From Bacteroidota bacterium (GTDB taxonomy: Bacteria; Bacteroidota; Bacteroidia; NS11-12g; UBA955): DNA of 64,000 nt. Shown here piece by piece: positions 25,758 through 36,582 of this stretch. Each line of letters opens with the position of its first letter. Position 1 is the stretch's first letter. The notes below the pieces were generated by a model. The model searched no databases. It saw only the letters and a program-made list of their open reading frames with translations, and was not told the DNA's origin. Made by a program: the position numbers and the translations under genes. The stretch is from the NCBI GenBank assembly GCA_027488835.1, contig JAIYAW010000006.1, positions 64,556-128,555 of the forward strand, written 5' to 3'.

Positions 25758-28700
25758 GTGTTTGAAGTTCTTAAATATCGTCATCATTTTGTATGCTACC
25801 GTCTGTGGGTAATGGCTTTGATTACAATATTTTCAGTGAATTTATTAAACGCACAAGCAAAATTTACAGCGAGTAATACCAGGGGATGTACCCCTTTAAC
25901 TATAGCTTTTACGGATTTATCGGCTGGGGCTGTTAGTTGGAGTTGGGATTTGGGAAATGGCAATACAAGTGTCCTTCAAAATCCTTCTGCGATTTATTAT
26001 AATCCCGGAAAATACACAATTAAATTAATTGCTACAGATTCCAAAGGAAATAAAACAACCTTCACGCAAACCAATTTTATAACCGCATATAAGTCGCCTA
26101 AAGCGAATTTTATATATACCCCAGCATCAATTTGCGCGGGTAAATCAATTAGTTTTACAGAAAGCTGCACCGCCGGAGATACCGCTATCGTAAAATATAG
26201 TTGGGATATGGGTGATGGTACTGTTTTAAATACCAAAAATCCCAATCATCAATATAAATCAAGTGGACAATTTTCGGTTTCGTTGGTAGTTACTGATGGA
26301 CATGGTTGTCAAGATAAAATACAACTCAACAATATAATAAAAGTTAATCCAAATCCGGTTGCAGCATTTGGTATTGATTCTGGTTATGATTGCGTTGTGC
26401 CAACTTGGATACCGTTTGTGAATAAAAGCATCGGAACAGGGCTAACCTATAAATGGTATTTTGGTGATGGAACTACAAGTAATTTGAGAAATCCACGTCA
26501 CAAATATTCAGCATTAGGCACTTACACTGTTTCATTAAAAGTAATGGATGCTTCGGGTTGCTCTGATTCATTTGCCTTTGTGAATGGTTTATATTTGGGA
26601 CCTTTAAAAGCAGATTTCTTGGCTGATAAAACTATATTTTGTGGTCCAGGTTTGGTGAATTTTGACAATAAAAGTACGTTTAACGGTGGATTAAAATTTG
26701 AATGGGATTTTGGAGATGGCATAAAATCAACCAAGGCTTTTCCTTCGCATATTTATAACAATGCGGGTATTTATGCTGTTAGTCTGAAAGTTCAATCTAT
26801 TTTTAGATCTTGTTCGGCACAATTAACTAAAAACAATTATATCAGAATTAATCCAAAACCCAATGGTAAAATAGTATTGAAAGATTCATTTCCTTGTCCT
26901 ATTCCATTTGATATTGAAGCTACATATTTAGATACAGCTAAAATTAAGTCAATTCAATGGTTTGCCAAAGTAGATATGGGTTCTTATACCGCGCGGTATT
27001 ATTTGGGAAATACAAATCCCTTAAAAACCAAAATTGGAAATAAGGCAATCAACGATATAGTTGCAGTTGTTACTAATGAATATGGTTGTACCGATTCAAT
27101 AGTATACGAGAATTTACAAACCAACATTACATCAATTACGCCAATTGGGGTTGTGTCTGGATGTGTGCCATTCTTATTTGTTGGGGACATGAATGTTTCA
27201 ACAAACCGTCAAATTATGGGCTATGGTTGGGACTTTGGAAACAACGATATTTATTATACAAAAAAGGTAAAACGGTTATTTTTAGACACTGGCACATTTA
27301 TAGTGAAGGCATTTGTTAAAACCTATAAGAATTGTATAACTGAAAGGAATTTTACGGTTAAAGTGGGCATGAAAACAAATCCGCGGTTTTTTACAGATAG
27401 GCATGGATTAATTTGTAACAACACGGATCCAATCAAATTTGTAAATGCCACCAAATATCCGGGTTTTACCATTGATAGTTTTCGTTGGGTATTTGATGAT
27501 TCTTCTAATAAATCATCAGTGGCCATGATTAAGCCATGGGGAAAATTGCCAACTCCATATTCCAAAACCAATATTAAACATACCTATGACAGAGATACAG
27601 GATGGGTAGTTCCCCAGCTTATTTCTTATCACAATGGATGTCCTGATACTGCCTTTCAGATTGATTCATTTAAAGTAGTTGCGGCTTATGCCAAAGTTTT
27701 ATATAGTTACGATATTTGTAATACTAAAAAGCTTTATGTAACAAATGTTTCTTCTAAATATACGGATTTTAAATGGTTCATCGATGGTAAATCGTATTAT
27801 ACTGACTCAGTAGAATTAGATCCATCAAAATACCATAATGTTATTTTAAGGGTTTGGGATGATTCAAGTGGTTGTTGGGATACTGTGCAACCATATTTTG
27901 TAACACCGCCATCTCCAATTGGGAGAATTACAGTTCTCAATTCAAAATTATGTGCTCCTGGTTTTGCGAGTCTTTCTGTAGATGGATTTTCTGCAAACAC
28001 TGTAAGTTGGAATATCAACGGCAAGGATACCGCAATTGGAAAAACGGCATTTAATTTTAAATTTGATTCAGCTGGCGTTTATGTTATAAAACTCATTGTG
28101 AACTATACAAAGTATTGTAAACAATATGATAGTTTGACATTTGAAGTTGGCGAATCCAATTTAAAGGGTTCTGTTGTTTATCCTACAACTTGTTTGCCTG
28201 CGGAAATTACCTTAATTGACAGTAGTTTTTCATCGAATAAGAAACATTTGTGGATTTTGAGTAACGGTGACACCCTGCGAATTAATTCAACCAATACAAA
28301 ATATACCGTACAAAATTCATTTAAAGACACACTTTGGGCACGGTTAATTACTGAAGGTACTTCTATTTGTGAGCCGAGTACCTTAATTCCAATTCCAATA
28401 AAAGGTCCTGGATTTAAAACAAGACTTATTTGGGAGCATACTTGCTCTACAAGCAACTTGAAGGGGTATATTGATAAGAAGCGTTTGTCTGATGTTTACA
28501 TATATTCTTGGGACATGGGAGACGGAAAAAAGTATACAAGCCAAAACATTAATCACAAATATGCCGATTCAGGTTATTACACCGTTACAATTGTGGTTAC
28601 AGATGGATCGAACTGTTATGCAAAGCAACAATATCAAGTTTATTTTCCTGGTGAGCGTTTAAAGGTGAGGGTAAATTATACCACGGTTGGGACCAAATGT

Positions 28701-31070
28701 CCACCCATGTTGGTCAATTTTAGAGATTCTAGTTTGTCTTCAAATGTGTCTATACGGAAATGGCTTTGGGATTTTGGAGATAATAGCACTTCAGTTTTAC
28801 AACATCCAAGTCACCAATATTTGAATCCGGGGAAATATACCATTTCGTTGACCATTACTGATTCTTTGGGATGTTCAAATAGCAAAACCTTTTTGTATTT
28901 AATTTTGGTTCCTGGACCTGATGGAAAATTTACTTTTTCTCCGAATAAAGGTTGTTTGCCATTATTGGTAAATTTTAGCGACAGTGTAAATTCGCAAACT
29001 GTTTATAAAGAATGGGATTATGGAGATGGCCTAGTACTTACCGGAAATAATGCTATCCATAAATACAGTGTCCCAGGCAAATACATGCCAGCATTGATTT
29101 TGAAGGATTCATTTGGGTGTAAACGTATAATCAAACCAACAGACACCATTTTTGTATTTGATAATCCGAAAACGCAGTTTACCAAACAAGGATTGTGTTT
29201 GCGTGATTCCATTCAATTCAAATCAACGAGTACTTGTTCTGATGCGCCTATCTCCATGGTGAAATGGAATTTCTTGAATGAAAATTTCAGTGTTTTTGGT
29301 GACTCAATTAAACATAAATTTAGCAATAAAATTAACAATTTAGAGTTGGTAACTAAATCTAAAAATGGATGTTTTGATACAATAAAATTCGGAGTAAAAC
29401 TGTATCAACCTTCCGTTCAAATTGCATCTAACTCAAGTGTAGTTTGCTTGGGCCAAGATTGGTCGGCAAATGCAAAAGTATTTTCAGATACTGCCATTCA
29501 AAATTCGTATTGGTTATTCGATGGATTGCCGAGCCAAAAAGGATTGACGTTTAATTTTGTCCCTCAAAAATCAGATGTTTATCATTTACAATATTTTATT
29601 TCTGATAAATTGGGATGTTGGGACACAGCCAAATCTGAAATTAGAATTCAGGTCGGTGATACAGTTATTCCTTTTGCTCCAACATGGCGAAGGGTGAGTG
29701 TTGTGAACGATATAACGCATGAATTGGTATGGAAAAAATATCCTTCATTTGATTTTTCACAATACATTGTCTATGCCGACAAGGGGGCGGGATTTGTGCC
29801 AATCAATACCTTGTCGAATGTGACAGACACCATCGTTCAAATTGCGGGAGTTGATGCGCTTCGTCGAAGTGATTGCTATAAAATATCAACTACCAATTTG
29901 TGTAAATTTACCCAAAACGAAGTAACATTGAACAAACACTGCACGATTGAACTTCGCGGCAAAGCTGGTTTGAATGCAAGTATTTTAAATTGGGGCAGTT
30001 ATGTTGGTTGGTCAGTTGATAAATATGTAATTTATAGACAAATTGGGGCATCTAATTTTGACAGTATTGGACAAGTGGATGGATCTTATTTGAGTTACAC
30101 CGATACAAGTATCAAATGTTACAAGGTGCATCATTACAAAGTAAAGGCTTATCAAAATGGAGGGTTGAATGAGTTTAGTTGGAGTGATACTTGTCATGTG
30201 TCACCCATTTATTTGAATCAAGTTGCGCCGCCTGAAATGAAGCGTGCAACTGTTTTGAATGATCAATATGTGAGGGTAGAATGGCAACAACTTGTAAAAA
30301 ATAAAATCCCACTTGATCGTTTTGTAATTGTTGGAAAGGAAAATAAATCTAGCAATAAGAATATTTGGATAGTAAATGCCAAGTCTGATTCACTGGTGGT
30401 GAATGACAAATCATTTTCGGTAGATAATACGAATGCCATTTACAAAGTTTTGGGAATTGATGAATGTGGCGACAGTAGTGAATTCTCTTTGGTTTCGCAA
30501 TCAATTTTGTTAGATGTTTCACTGACTAATCAATATTTTCCATTATTGCAATGGAATAAATATGTTGAATGGGCAGAGGGTGTGAAAGAGTATGTTGTTG
30601 AGAGAAACAGTGGAAATGGATTGGTTGAAATTGATAGAATTCCAGCTTCTGATTCAATTTATATTGACCCTTTGCCTAGTTTAAACTGTTTGCCGAAGTT
30701 AGAATATCGAATTACTGCGTTAAGAAATAAAACAGTTGGAGCTGATAGTTCTTGGTTTAACGCCAGTTGTAGCAATGTTGATGATCCAGGTGTGAAAACG
30801 AAAGTATTTATTCCCAATGCATTTACACCTAACGGAAATAATTTAAATGAATTATTTAAGCCAGAGGGTATCTTTATTGCAAATTACACCATGAAAATAC
30901 TTAACCGTTGGGGAGAGAAGGTTTTTGAGGGACAAGGATGTGGCAGTGGTTGGGATGGTTTTTACAAGACTGAAATTGTACCTTCTGGTGTATATATTTA
31001 CATTTTAAATGTCAAAGGAACCGATGGCAAATGGTATCCATTTAGCGGCGATGTAACTGTTTTGCGCTAA
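25758..31070 (+). CDS. Giant PKD-repeat T9SS substrate with gliding-motility-type C-terminal domain
   Basis: 1770 residues. The signal peptide ends LLNAQA near residue 33. Translation most likely starts at GTG 25758, since the ATG at 25812 would leave a signal peptide without a basic n-region. At least eight PKD-type motifs are visible: WSWDLGNG near residue 62, YSWDMGDG near 149, KWYFGDG near 233, EWDFGDG near 315, GWDFGNN near 490, YSWDMGDG near 916, WLWDFGDN near 1003 and EWDYGDG near 1084. Residues about 1310-1670 look like fibronectin-III-type strands. The end ([40 protein letters not shown]) is the CHU_C/type B sorting domain. It is likely a surface adhesin or matrix protein; the ligand is unknown. 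Confidence 0.9.
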   Translation: MFEVLKYRHHFVCYRLWVMALITIFSVNLLNAQAKFTASNTRGCTPLTIAFTDLSAGAVSWSWDLGNGNTSVLQNPSAIYYNPGKYTIKLIATDSKGNKTTFTQTNFITAYKSPKANFIYTPASICAGKSISFTESCTAGDTAIVKYSWDMGDGTVLNTKNPNHQYKSSGQFSVSLVVTDGHGCQDKIQLNNIIKVNPNPVAAFGIDSGYDCVVPTWIPFVNKSIGTGLTYKWYFGDGTTSNLRNPRHKYSALGTYTVSLKVMDASGCSDSFAFVNGLYLGPLKADFLADKTIFCGPGLVNFDNKSTFNGGLKFEWDFGDGIKSTKAFPSHIYNNAGIYAVSLKVQSIFRSCSAQLTKNNYIRINPKPNGKIVLKDSFPCPIPFDIEATYLDTAKIKSIQWFAKVDMGSYTARYYLGNTNPLKTKIGNKAINDIVAVVTNEYGCTDSIVYENLQTNITSITPIGVVSGCVPFLFVGDMNVSTNRQIMGYGWDFGNNDIYYTKKVKRLFLDTGTFIVKAFVKTYKNCITERNFTVKVGMKTNPRFFTDRHGLICNNTDPIKFVNATKYPGFTIDSFRWVFDDSSNKSSVAMIKPWGKLPTPYSKTNIKHTYDRDTGWVVPQLISYHNGCPDTAFQIDSFKVVAAYAKVLYSYDICNTKKLYVTNVSSKYTDFKWFIDGKSYYTDSVELDPSKYHNVILRVWDDSSGCWDTVQPYFVTPPSPIGRITVLNSKLCAPGFASLSVDGFSANTVSWNINGKDTAIGKTAFNFKFDSAGVYVIKLIVNYTKYCKQYDSLTFEVGESNLKGSVVYPTTCLPAEITLIDSSFSSNKKHLWILSNGDTLRINSTNTKYTVQNSFKDTLWARLITEGTSICEPSTLIPIPIKGPGFKTRLIWEHTCSTSNLKGYIDKKRLSDVYIYSWDMGDGKKYTSQNINHKYADSGYYTVTIVVTDGSNCYAKQQYQVYFPGERLKVRVNYTTVGTKCPPMLVNFRDSSLSSNVSIRKWLWDFGDNSTSVLQHPSHQYLNPGKYTISLTITDSLGCSNSKTFLYLILVPGPDGKFTFSPNKGCLPLLVNFSDSVNSQTVYKEWDYGDGLVLTGNNAIHKYSVPGKYMPALILKDSFGCKRIIKPTDTIFVFDNPKTQFTKQGLCLRDSIQFKSTSTCSDAPISMVKWNFLNENFSVFGDSIKHKFSNKINNLELVTKSKNGCFDTIKFGVKLYQPSVQIASNSSVVCLGQDWSANAKVFSDTAIQNSYWLFDGLPSQKGLTFNFVPQKSDVYHLQYFISDKLGCWDTAKSEIRIQVGDTVIPFAPTWRRVSVVNDITHELVWKKYPSFDFSQYIVYADKGAGFVPINTLSNVTDTIVQIAGVDALRRSDCYKISTTNLCKFTQNEVTLNKHCTIELRGKAGLNASILNWGSYVGWSVDKYVIYRQIGASNFDSIGQVDGSYLSYTDTSIKCYKVHHYKVKAYQNGGLNEFSWSDTCHVSPIYLNQVAPPEMKRATVLNDQYVRVEWQQLVKNKIPLDRFVIVGKENKSSNKNIWIVNAKSDSLVVNDKSFSVDNTNAIYKVLGIDECGDSSEFSLVSQSILLDVSLTNQYFPLLQWNKYVEWAEGVKEYVVERNSGNGLVEIDRIPASDSIYIDPLPSLNCLPKLEYRITALRNKTVGADSSWFNASCSNVDDPGVKTKVFIPNAFTPNGNNLNELFKPEGIFIANYTMKILNRWGEKVFEGQGCGSGWDGFYKTEIVPSGVYIYILNVKGTDGKWYPFSGDVTVLR

Positions 31071-31099
31071 TAATCATTCCTTTTTATAAGTTTAAATCT

Positions 31100-31126
31100 T
31101 TTGCTTGGTTGAATTTTGTAAATTTG
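31100..31126 (+). promoter_or_regulatory. Promoter of proS
   Basis: TTTG at 31100-31103, a 15-nt spacer, then TAAATTTG at 31119-31126 (perfect TAnnTTTG). The ATG lies 15 nt downstream. The element also shows that translation cannot start at the upstream in-frame TTG 31109. Confidence 0.55.
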
Positions 31127-31141
31127 CCTCATTATATTCAA

Positions 31142-32620
31142 ATGGCTTTCGAGAAAATAAAACGCAGTGAGAATTACAGCGAGTGGTACAATAACTTGGT
31201 AAACAATGCCGATTTAGCTGAACACAGTGCTGTTAAGGGATGTATGGTAATCAAACCATATGGCTATGCAATTTGGGAAAAAATGCAACGCCAACTAGAT
31301 CAAATGTTTAAAGACACTGGTCATAGCAATGCTTATTTTCCTTTGTTCGTTCCCAAGAGTTTATTCGAGAAAGAAGAAAAGAATGCGGAAGGATTTGCCA
31401 AAGAATGTGCTATTGTTACACACTACAGATTAAAACCTGATCCTGAAAATCCAGGAAAATTAATTCCTGATCCCGATTCTAAATTAACCGAAGAGTTAAT
31501 AGTTAGACCTACCAGTGAGGCAATTATTTGGAATACCTATAAAAATTGGATCCAAAGTTACCGTGATTTACCGATTTTAATCAATCAATGGGCTAATGTA
31601 GTTCGTTGGGAAATGAGAACCCGTTTGTTTTTGAGAACAGCGGAATTTTTATGGCAGGAGGGCCATACGGCGCATGCTACTAAAACAGAGGCAATTGCAG
31701 AAACAGAACAAATGTTAGAGGTTTACGCTGAATTTGCACAAACGTTTATGGCAATTCCCGTAATCAAGGGATTGAAAACTGAAAAAGAGCGTTTTGCAGG
31801 TGCCGATGAAACTTATTGTATTGAGGGAATGATGCAAGATGGCAAAGCACTTCAAATGGGGACTTCCCACTTTTTAGGTCAGAATTTTGCAAAAGCATTT
31901 GATGTGAAATTCCAAAGCAAAGAGGGTACACTTGATTATGTTTGGGCAACCAGTTGGGGAGTTTCTACCCGCTTAATGGGTGCATTGATTATGGTTCACA
32001 GTGACGACGAAGGACTTGTGTTGCCACCAAAATTGGCTCCAATTCAAGTAGTTGCAGTACCAATTTATAAAACTGATGAAGAATACGATCAAATTTGTGA
32101 AAGATTGAATGGCATTCTTGGTGAATTGAAAAAATTGGGTATTTCTGTGAAATTAGACAATCGTGATACCTATAAGCCTGGATTTAAATTTGCGGAATGG
32201 GAATTAAAAGGAGTGCCAGTGCGTTTGGCAATGGGACCAAGAGATTTTGCGAATGGCACTGTGGAATTAGCCCGAAGAGATATCAAAACTAAAGAAGTTG
32301 TTTCAACTGAAGGTGTTGCATCTTTTATTGCGAATTTGTTAGATGAAATTCAAAATTCATTGTATCAAAAAGCCTTAGATTTCAGAAAAGAAAGATATTT
32401 TGAAGCCAATACTTGGGATGAATTTTTGGATGTAATCAATAATAAGCAAGGTTTTGCATATGCGCATTGGGATGGCACAAATGAAACTGAGGCAAAAATC
32501 AAAGAACTTACAAAGGCTACAATTCGTTGTATTCCATTAGAAAATCAATTGGAGGACGGAAAGTGTGTATTAACCGGAAACCATTCAAAACAAAGGGTGG
32601 TTTTTGCTAAATCGTATTAA
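31142..32620 (+). CDS. proS: Proline--tRNA ligase, archaeal/eukaryal-like type
   Basis: Charges tRNA-Pro. The 492-residue protein has the short ProS architecture without the editing insert. Class II motif 1 is in the N-terminal third ([17 protein letters not shown]), motif 2 is [31 protein letters not shown], and motif 3 is [29 protein letters not shown]. An anticodon-binding domain ([11 protein letters not shown]) and a C-terminal zinc-like domain ending in [11 protein letters not shown] follow. This type is normal in Bacteroidota. The start is ATG 31142 ([16 protein letters not shown]). It ends at a bidirectional terminator shared with the nitroreductase gene. Confidence 0.96.
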   Translation: MAFEKIKRSENYSEWYNNLVNNADLAEHSAVKGCMVIKPYGYAIWEKMQRQLDQMFKDTGHSNAYFPLFVPKSLFEKEEKNAEGFAKECAIVTHYRLKPDPENPGKLIPDPDSKLTEELIVRPTSEAIIWNTYKNWIQSYRDLPILINQWANVVRWEMRTRLFLRTAEFLWQEGHTAHATKTEAIAETEQMLEVYAEFAQTFMAIPVIKGLKTEKERFAGADETYCIEGMMQDGKALQMGTSHFLGQNFAKAFDVKFQSKEGTLDYVWATSWGVSTRLMGALIMVHSDDEGLVLPPKLAPIQVVAVPIYKTDEEYDQICERLNGILGELKKLGISVKLDNRDTYKPGFKFAEWELKGVPVRLAMGPRDFANGTVELARRDIKTKEVVSTEGVASFIANLLDEIQNSLYQKALDFRKERYFEANTWDEFLDVINNKQGFAYAHWDGTNETEAKIKELTKATIRCIPLENQLEDGKCVLTGNHSKQRVVFAKSY

Positions 32621-32640
32621 ACTAAATATTTTTTACAATT

Positions 32641-32674
32641 AAAAAGCCAATTGAATTTTCAATTGGCTTTTTTT
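32641..32674. terminator. Bidirectional terminator between proS and the nitroreductase gene
   Basis: Bases 32646-32667 form a 10-bp perfect stem (GCCAATTGAA / TTCAATTGGC) with a 2-nt loop, flanked by five A's and seven T's. It can end transcription in both directions and its right edge overlaps the nitroreductase stop codon. Confidence 0.9.
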
Positions 32675-33233
32675 ATTTCCATTCAACGCTAACGGCGTTT
32701 CTATGTGCCACAGTTCTTTTTTGGTCTAATCCACCAATAAAGAAGAATCCCAAATGTTCATGCGTTTCCTCGAGCCCTAAATAATCTCTCATTTCTTGGG
32801 TGTTCGTTGCGTTGCCGGTGGTCCAATATCCCCCAAAATCATTTTGTGTATTTAAGGTGAGATACATATTTTGAACAGCAGCGCCAATACTGCAATATTC
32901 TTCCCAAAGAGGAACTTTGAAACTTGGTTTGAGGCAAATAGAAATAATATGAGATGCTTTTTGAGGGATATTTTTGATTTTTGCGATTTTATCTGCTGCC
33001 AATTCTGGATTTTTAGTGATTTGAATTTCTAGAATTTTATTCACTAAGGAATGCATAGAATGTCCTTCGAAAACAACGAAATGCCAAGGCATTGTTAATT
33101 TATGTGAGGGAGCCCAATTTGCATTGTTTATTAAGTTTTCTATCAGAGACTTTGGAGCAATAGCTCCATTGAACTCTTTGGCAAAATGACTACGTCTTGT
33201 TTCAATGAGGTTTGTGATGTCTTCAATTTTCAT
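32673..33233 (-). CDS. Nitroreductase family protein (FMN-dependent)
   Basis: 186 residues of the NfsA/YdjA-like flavin oxidoreductase fold. It opens with ITNLIETRRSHFAKEF, where RRS binds the FMN phosphate. NANWAPSHKLTMPWHFVVFEG follows near residue 53, then GAAVQNMYLTLN and GYWTTG; the tail ends VEWK. The length and WAPSHKLTMPWHF resemble the short YdjA class. The physiological substrate is unknown. The start overlaps the end of the EamA gene by 11 bp, so both are probably made from one transcript behind the attenuator-like leader. Confidence 0.85.
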   Translation of the reverse strand: MKIEDITNLIETRRSHFAKEFNGAIAPKSLIENLINNANWAPSHKLTMPWHFVVFEGHSMHSLVNKILEIQITKNPELAADKIAKIKNIPQKASHIISICLKPSFKVPLWEEYCSIGAAVQNMYLTLNTQNDFGGYWTTGNATNTQEMRDYLGLEETHEHLGFFFIGGLDQKRTVAHRNAVSVEWK

Positions 33234-34167
33234 TTTTTCTGAGGGCTAAAATTGGATTGATAAAGATGGCACCAATAATGATGAGTGTGCCAATATAAAA
33301 CTTCATGCTGAGATCGTTGTTTTCATGGAAAATTAATATTCCTAAAATAATTCCATAGATAGGCTCCAGATTTACGGTTAGATTGGCAGTGAAGGCGCTG
33401 AGGTATTTTAACGAATATGTTCCCAAATAAAATGTAAGGTTGGTGCAAAAAATAGCGAGTACAAGAACCCAAATCAAATCGAGTGAGCCATTTTGTAAAT
33501 GCTGAGGATCAAACTTTGAAATATCTAGTTGAGGATACCATATCGTATTTTCAGTACTAAGTGGAACAACAATAGAAAGCAATATAGCTCCAGCGAGCAT
33601 CTCTATTGCGCTAATTGTCAATGGATGTGACTTCTCAATGTTTTTCTTATTTAGCGTTGTAAATAAGGCTGCCAAAGCTGCGCTGATTAATCCAGTTGCT
33701 ATAGCTGCGGGATACGAAATGTTTGCACTGGTATTTTCGGGAAGAGAAAAACTAATAAACAAAACGCCAATAATAACCACCATTCCAATAAGAATATCTT
33801 TTTTTATAAATTTCGATTTAAGAATAATGGGTTCAATAATTGCGGCAAAAAACGAAGCTGATCCCAAACAAGCGAGTGTAATTGAAACTGAATTTCCAAG
33901 TTTGATACTTCCGTAGAATGTAAGCCAATGGGCGCAAACGATAATTCCAATTCCGAAAAAGGTACGAAAATGAGCAAATGAAATGGTTTTTAATCCTTTC
34001 CAAACTGTTGGAAGAAGAAAATAAGCGATAGCGGCAATTGACATTCTGTGCCATACAAGCGTAGTAGAACCATAGGAAATAAGTTTGCCAAAAATGGCAG
34101 TAAATCCCCAAAGAAAAACTGCAATATGAAGAAAAAATAGGGCTTTAAAGTTTTGGGATTTTTTCAC
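33223..34167 (-). CDS. EamA/DMT superfamily transporter
   Basis: 314 residues with about ten hydrophobic spans in two EamA repeats (HIAVFLWGFTAIFGKLI near residue 13; AALAALFTTLNKKNIEKSHPLTISAIEMLAGAILL and NLTVNLEPIYGIILGILIFHE in the second half). Family members are inner-membrane exporters of amino acids or other metabolites. Translation starts at GTG 34167, only 11 nt after the T-run of the leader terminator, so expression probably depends on read-through. The 3' end overlaps the nitroreductase gene by 11 bp. Confidence 0.9.
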   Translation of the reverse strand: MKKSQNFKALFFLHIAVFLWGFTAIFGKLISYGSTTLVWHRMSIAAIAYFLLPTVWKGLKTISFAHFRTFFGIGIIVCAHWLTFYGSIKLGNSVSITLACLGSASFFAAIIEPIILKSKFIKKDILIGMVVIIGVLFISFSLPENTSANISYPAAIATGLISAALAALFTTLNKKNIEKSHPLTISAIEMLAGAILLSIVVPLSTENTIWYPQLDISKFDPQHLQNGSLDLIWVLVLAIFCTNLTFYLGTYSLKYLSAFTANLTVNLEPIYGIILGILIFHENNDLSMKFYIGTLIIIGAIFINPILALRKNEN

Positions 34168-34178
34168 GGTATGGCTTT

Positions 34179-34210
34179 AAAAAATCAAGGCCGCGCTAGA
34201 AGGCACGGCC
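34179..34210 (-). terminator. Intrinsic terminator in the EamA leader
   Basis: On the minus strand, GGCCGTGC and GCGCGGCC form an 8-bp stem with one G-T pair around a 6-nt loop, followed by TTGATTTTTT. It sits between the promoter box at 34274 and the EamA start at 34167. Confidence 0.8.
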
Positions 34211-34267
34211 AGGATGTTGTTGGTATTATAAAAGCGCGTAACAGTTGGCGTTACCGAATAAACGATA
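34179..34267 (-). ncRNA. Attenuator-like leader or small RNA upstream of the EamA gene
   Basis: A predicted transcript from the TATATTTG box would run leftward about 90 nt and end in a strong intrinsic terminator. Two hairpins are visible: 34238-34254 (GTAAC / GTTAC, 7-nt loop) and the GC-rich terminator stem 34189-34210. Bases 34233-34238 are perfectly complementary over 6 nt to 34192-34197, inside the terminator 3' arm, which gives a possible antiterminator. No ATG-started leader peptide is present. Its closeness to the GTG at 34167 favours attenuation; an independent sRNA is the alternative. Confidence 0.5.
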
Positions 34268-34273
34268 ACAATA

Positions 34274-34281
34274 CAAATATA
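34274..34281 (-). promoter_or_regulatory. Promoter -7 box of the EamA leader
   Basis: TATATTTG on the minus strand, a perfect TAnnTTTG, 106 nt upstream of the EamA start and about 64 nt upstream of the terminator stem. Confidence 0.55.
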
Positions 34282-34326
34282 CGGCACCAAAATTATTAAA
34301 TCAAGTAGAAATGAGTAAAAAAATAG

Positions 34327-35406
34327 TTAATTATATTTTCCTTTGAATTTGTCCTTTATTTCATTCACTATGTTTCGCAATTCTTGTTCTTTGTCTTTGT
34401 TCATGATCAGTAGCACGTCGTCTGAATCAACCACCACCACATTTTCTAAGCCGCTAATTACCAATAGTTTATCATTGTTCGAGAAAACCAAACTTTCATT
34501 TGATTGATAAGCGCGAATATTGTTGCCTATTAAACTATTATTTGAACTGTCTTTTTTAGACACATCCCACAAACTTTTCCACGTACCAAGATCACTCCAA
34601 CCAAAGTTAGAGGGCAGAACAAAAACGTTCTTGTCTTTTTCCATAATTCCATAGTCAATTGAAATGCTTGGACATTGGCCATAGGTTATTTCTAATTCAT
34701 TTGAAATATTTGGGGAATTAAAATCCAATTCACTAAAAAGTTGGTGAATTTCAGGCAACAGGAGTTCGAATCTACCGGCTATTGCCTTTAGGCTCCAAAC
34801 AAAAATACCCGCATTCCATAAAAATTCACCACTTTCAATAAAGCTCTTTGCAATTTCTTCAGTTGGTTTTTCTGTGAATGTTTTTACCTCATGAATTCCG
34901 GTAGATTTGGCTTTGGGATTGTATTGAATATAGCCATAACCGGTATCTGGGCGACTAGGTTGAATTCCCAAAGTTACCAAAGCATCATTTTCTGCAGCAA
35001 AATCTAAAGCCTTCAAAGAAGTTTCAATGAACTGATTTTCTTGGGTAATTAAATGATCTGATGGGGCAATTATACAAATTGCATTTGGATTAATCTGCTT
35101 TAACTTATAAGTTGCCAAGGCAATACAAGGTGCTGTGTTGCGGGCCAATGGTTCTTCAAGTATTTGATTTCGTTGGATAGTAGGAATATGCGTTTGAACC
35201 AATTCAACGTAATCTTTGTTTGTAACGATATAAATGTTTTCCTCAGGAATAAATTCCGCAAAACGCAAGTATGTTTGGGTAATTAATGATTGTCCCGTTC
35301 CCAAAATATCCATGAATTGTTTAGGGAAGTTCTTTTTACTTACTGGCCAAAATCGTGATCCGATTCCGCCGGCCATAATAATTACGTAATGGTTCTTGTT
35401 TTTCAT
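34327..35406 (-). CDS. Mannose-1-phosphate guanylyltransferase
   Basis: Makes GDP-mannose from mannose-1-phosphate and GTP, for glycan and O-antigen synthesis. The 359-residue protein has the nucleotidyltransferase signature MAGGIGSRFWPVSKKNFPKQFMDILG near the N-terminus, then EPLARNTAPCIALA, APSDHLI, FTEKP and SIDYGIMEKDKNVFVLPSNFGWSDLGTWKSLW. It lacks the C-terminal cupin isomerase domain of bifunctional ManC. ATG 35406 gives MKNKNHYVIIMAGG and lies 7 nt after the upstream isomerase gene; an ATG at 35442 would overlap that gene. The two form an operon for sugar-nucleotide supply. Confidence 0.93.
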   Translation of the reverse strand: MKNKNHYVIIMAGGIGSRFWPVSKKNFPKQFMDILGTGQSLITQTYLRFAEFIPEENIYIVTNKDYVELVQTHIPTIQRNQILEEPLARNTAPCIALATYKLKQINPNAICIIAPSDHLITQENQFIETSLKALDFAAENDALVTLGIQPSRPDTGYGYIQYNPKAKSTGIHEVKTFTEKPTEEIAKSFIESGEFLWNAGIFVWSLKAIAGRFELLLPEIHQLFSELDFNSPNISNELEITYGQCPSISIDYGIMEKDKNVFVLPSNFGWSDLGTWKSLWDVSKKDSSNNSLIGNNIRAYQSNESLVFSNNDKLLVISGLENVVVVDSDDVLLIMNKDKEQELRNIVNEIKDKFKGKYN

Positions 35407-35413
35407 TTTTAGA

Positions 35414-36388
35414 TTAAATAATGCCTTCAGAATATAAGTCATGCAGATGTATTAACCCTAAATATTGGTTGTTTTTAGTAACAATAAGTTGGGTTATTTT
35501 CTTGTCTTGCATAAACTGACCTGCTTTTGCGGCAAGTGAATCTGCATCAATTGATAGCGGATTCATTGACATAATATTTTGTGCGGTTAAATTAGAGAAA
35601 TTTTCAAATTTATTGAGCATTCTTCTGATGTCGCCATCGGTAATAATGCCTAATATGTTGTTTTGATTATCAATTACTGCAGTTGCGCCAAGACGGCTCT
35701 CTGTAATAGTAACAATTACTTTTTTCCAAGGATCGGTAGGTAAAACCTGAGGTTTGGCATTTTTTGTTGCAATTTCCTCACATTTTAAATATAATTTTTT
35801 TCCGAGTGCTCCTCCTGGGTGGTATTTGGAAAAATCTTGTCCTGAAAAATTTCTAAGTTGTAACAAAGAAACAGCTATAGCGTCGCCCATAATTAATTGG
35901 GCAGTGGTACTGGTGGTGGGTGCTAAATTATTTGGGCAAGCTTCTTTGTCAACAGTGGTATCGATAACCAAATCAGCCATTTTTGCCAATTCAGAATTCA
36001 TATTACCGACTATTGCCACCAATGTATTGCCAAACTGCTTCAATAAGGGAGCAAGTGCTTTAATTTCAGGTGTATTTCCACTTTTCGATATGGCAACTAT
36101 AACATCATTTTTTTGTATCATTCCCAAATCGCCATGAATGGCATCGGCTGCATGCATGAATAGGGCGGGCTGACCCGTGCTGTTCATTGTTGCGCTGATT
36201 TTTTGAGCAATGATTGCACTTTTACCAATTCCTGTCAAAACCACTCTTCCCTCAGAAGCCAATATAATTTCGATGGCTTTGATAAAGTCGTTTTGAATAA
36301 ATGAAGGCAAAACTTGCAACGATGTTAATTCGTTTTGAATTGCTTCAACTGCGACTTTTTGAATGATATGGTGTTGATTTTTATCCAA
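35414..36388 (-). CDS. kdsD: Arabinose-5-phosphate isomerase (KdsD/KpsF)
   Basis: Converts ribulose-5-phosphate to arabinose-5-phosphate, the first step to Kdo of LPS. The 324 residues comprise a SIS domain (VVLTGIGKSAIIAQKISATMNSTGQPALFMHAADAIHGDLGMI; ISKSGNTPE) and two CBS domains (about residues 205-324, ending LGLIHLHDLYSEGI). The translation start appears to be TTG 36388: the frame has a TAA 24 bases upstream and no ATG before the fold. Paired with the GDP-mannose enzyme gene, it supports a role in surface polysaccharide. Confidence 0.93.
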   Translation of the reverse strand: MDKNQHHIIQKVAVEAIQNELTSLQVLPSFIQNDFIKAIEIILASEGRVVLTGIGKSAIIAQKISATMNSTGQPALFMHAADAIHGDLGMIQKNDVIVAISKSGNTPEIKALAPLLKQFGNTLVAIVGNMNSELAKMADLVIDTTVDKEACPNNLAPTTSTTAQLIMGDAIAVSLLQLRNFSGQDFSKYHPGGALGKKLYLKCEEIATKNAKPQVLPTDPWKKVIVTITESRLGATAVIDNQNNILGIITDGDIRRMLNKFENFSNLTAQNIMSMNPLSIDADSLAAKAGQFMQDKKITQLIVTKNNQYLGLIHLHDLYSEGII

Positions 36389-36582
36389 TGTACAATTGTT
36401 TGTTTCAAATTAACTAAAAAAATGTGACTTTAAGGGTTGGAGAGGCCTATTTTGATTAAATAAATATTACCATTTCAAAAAAACGTTGTATCTTCACATC
36501 TCAAATATGGTTGTTTTATTACCATGAACGTTTTATAATAACATTTATTTTTAACATAATAAAATAGAATTTAAAGAGCAAT

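Noticed and set aside
31109-31141. Upstream TTG start for proS
   Set aside because: It precedes the TAAATTTG promoter box, and family homology starts at ATG 31142.
34179-34281. Leader peptide inside the EamA leader RNA
   Set aside because: Frames were read by eye; none begins with ATG after the expected start of transcription. One frame stays open but has no start codon.
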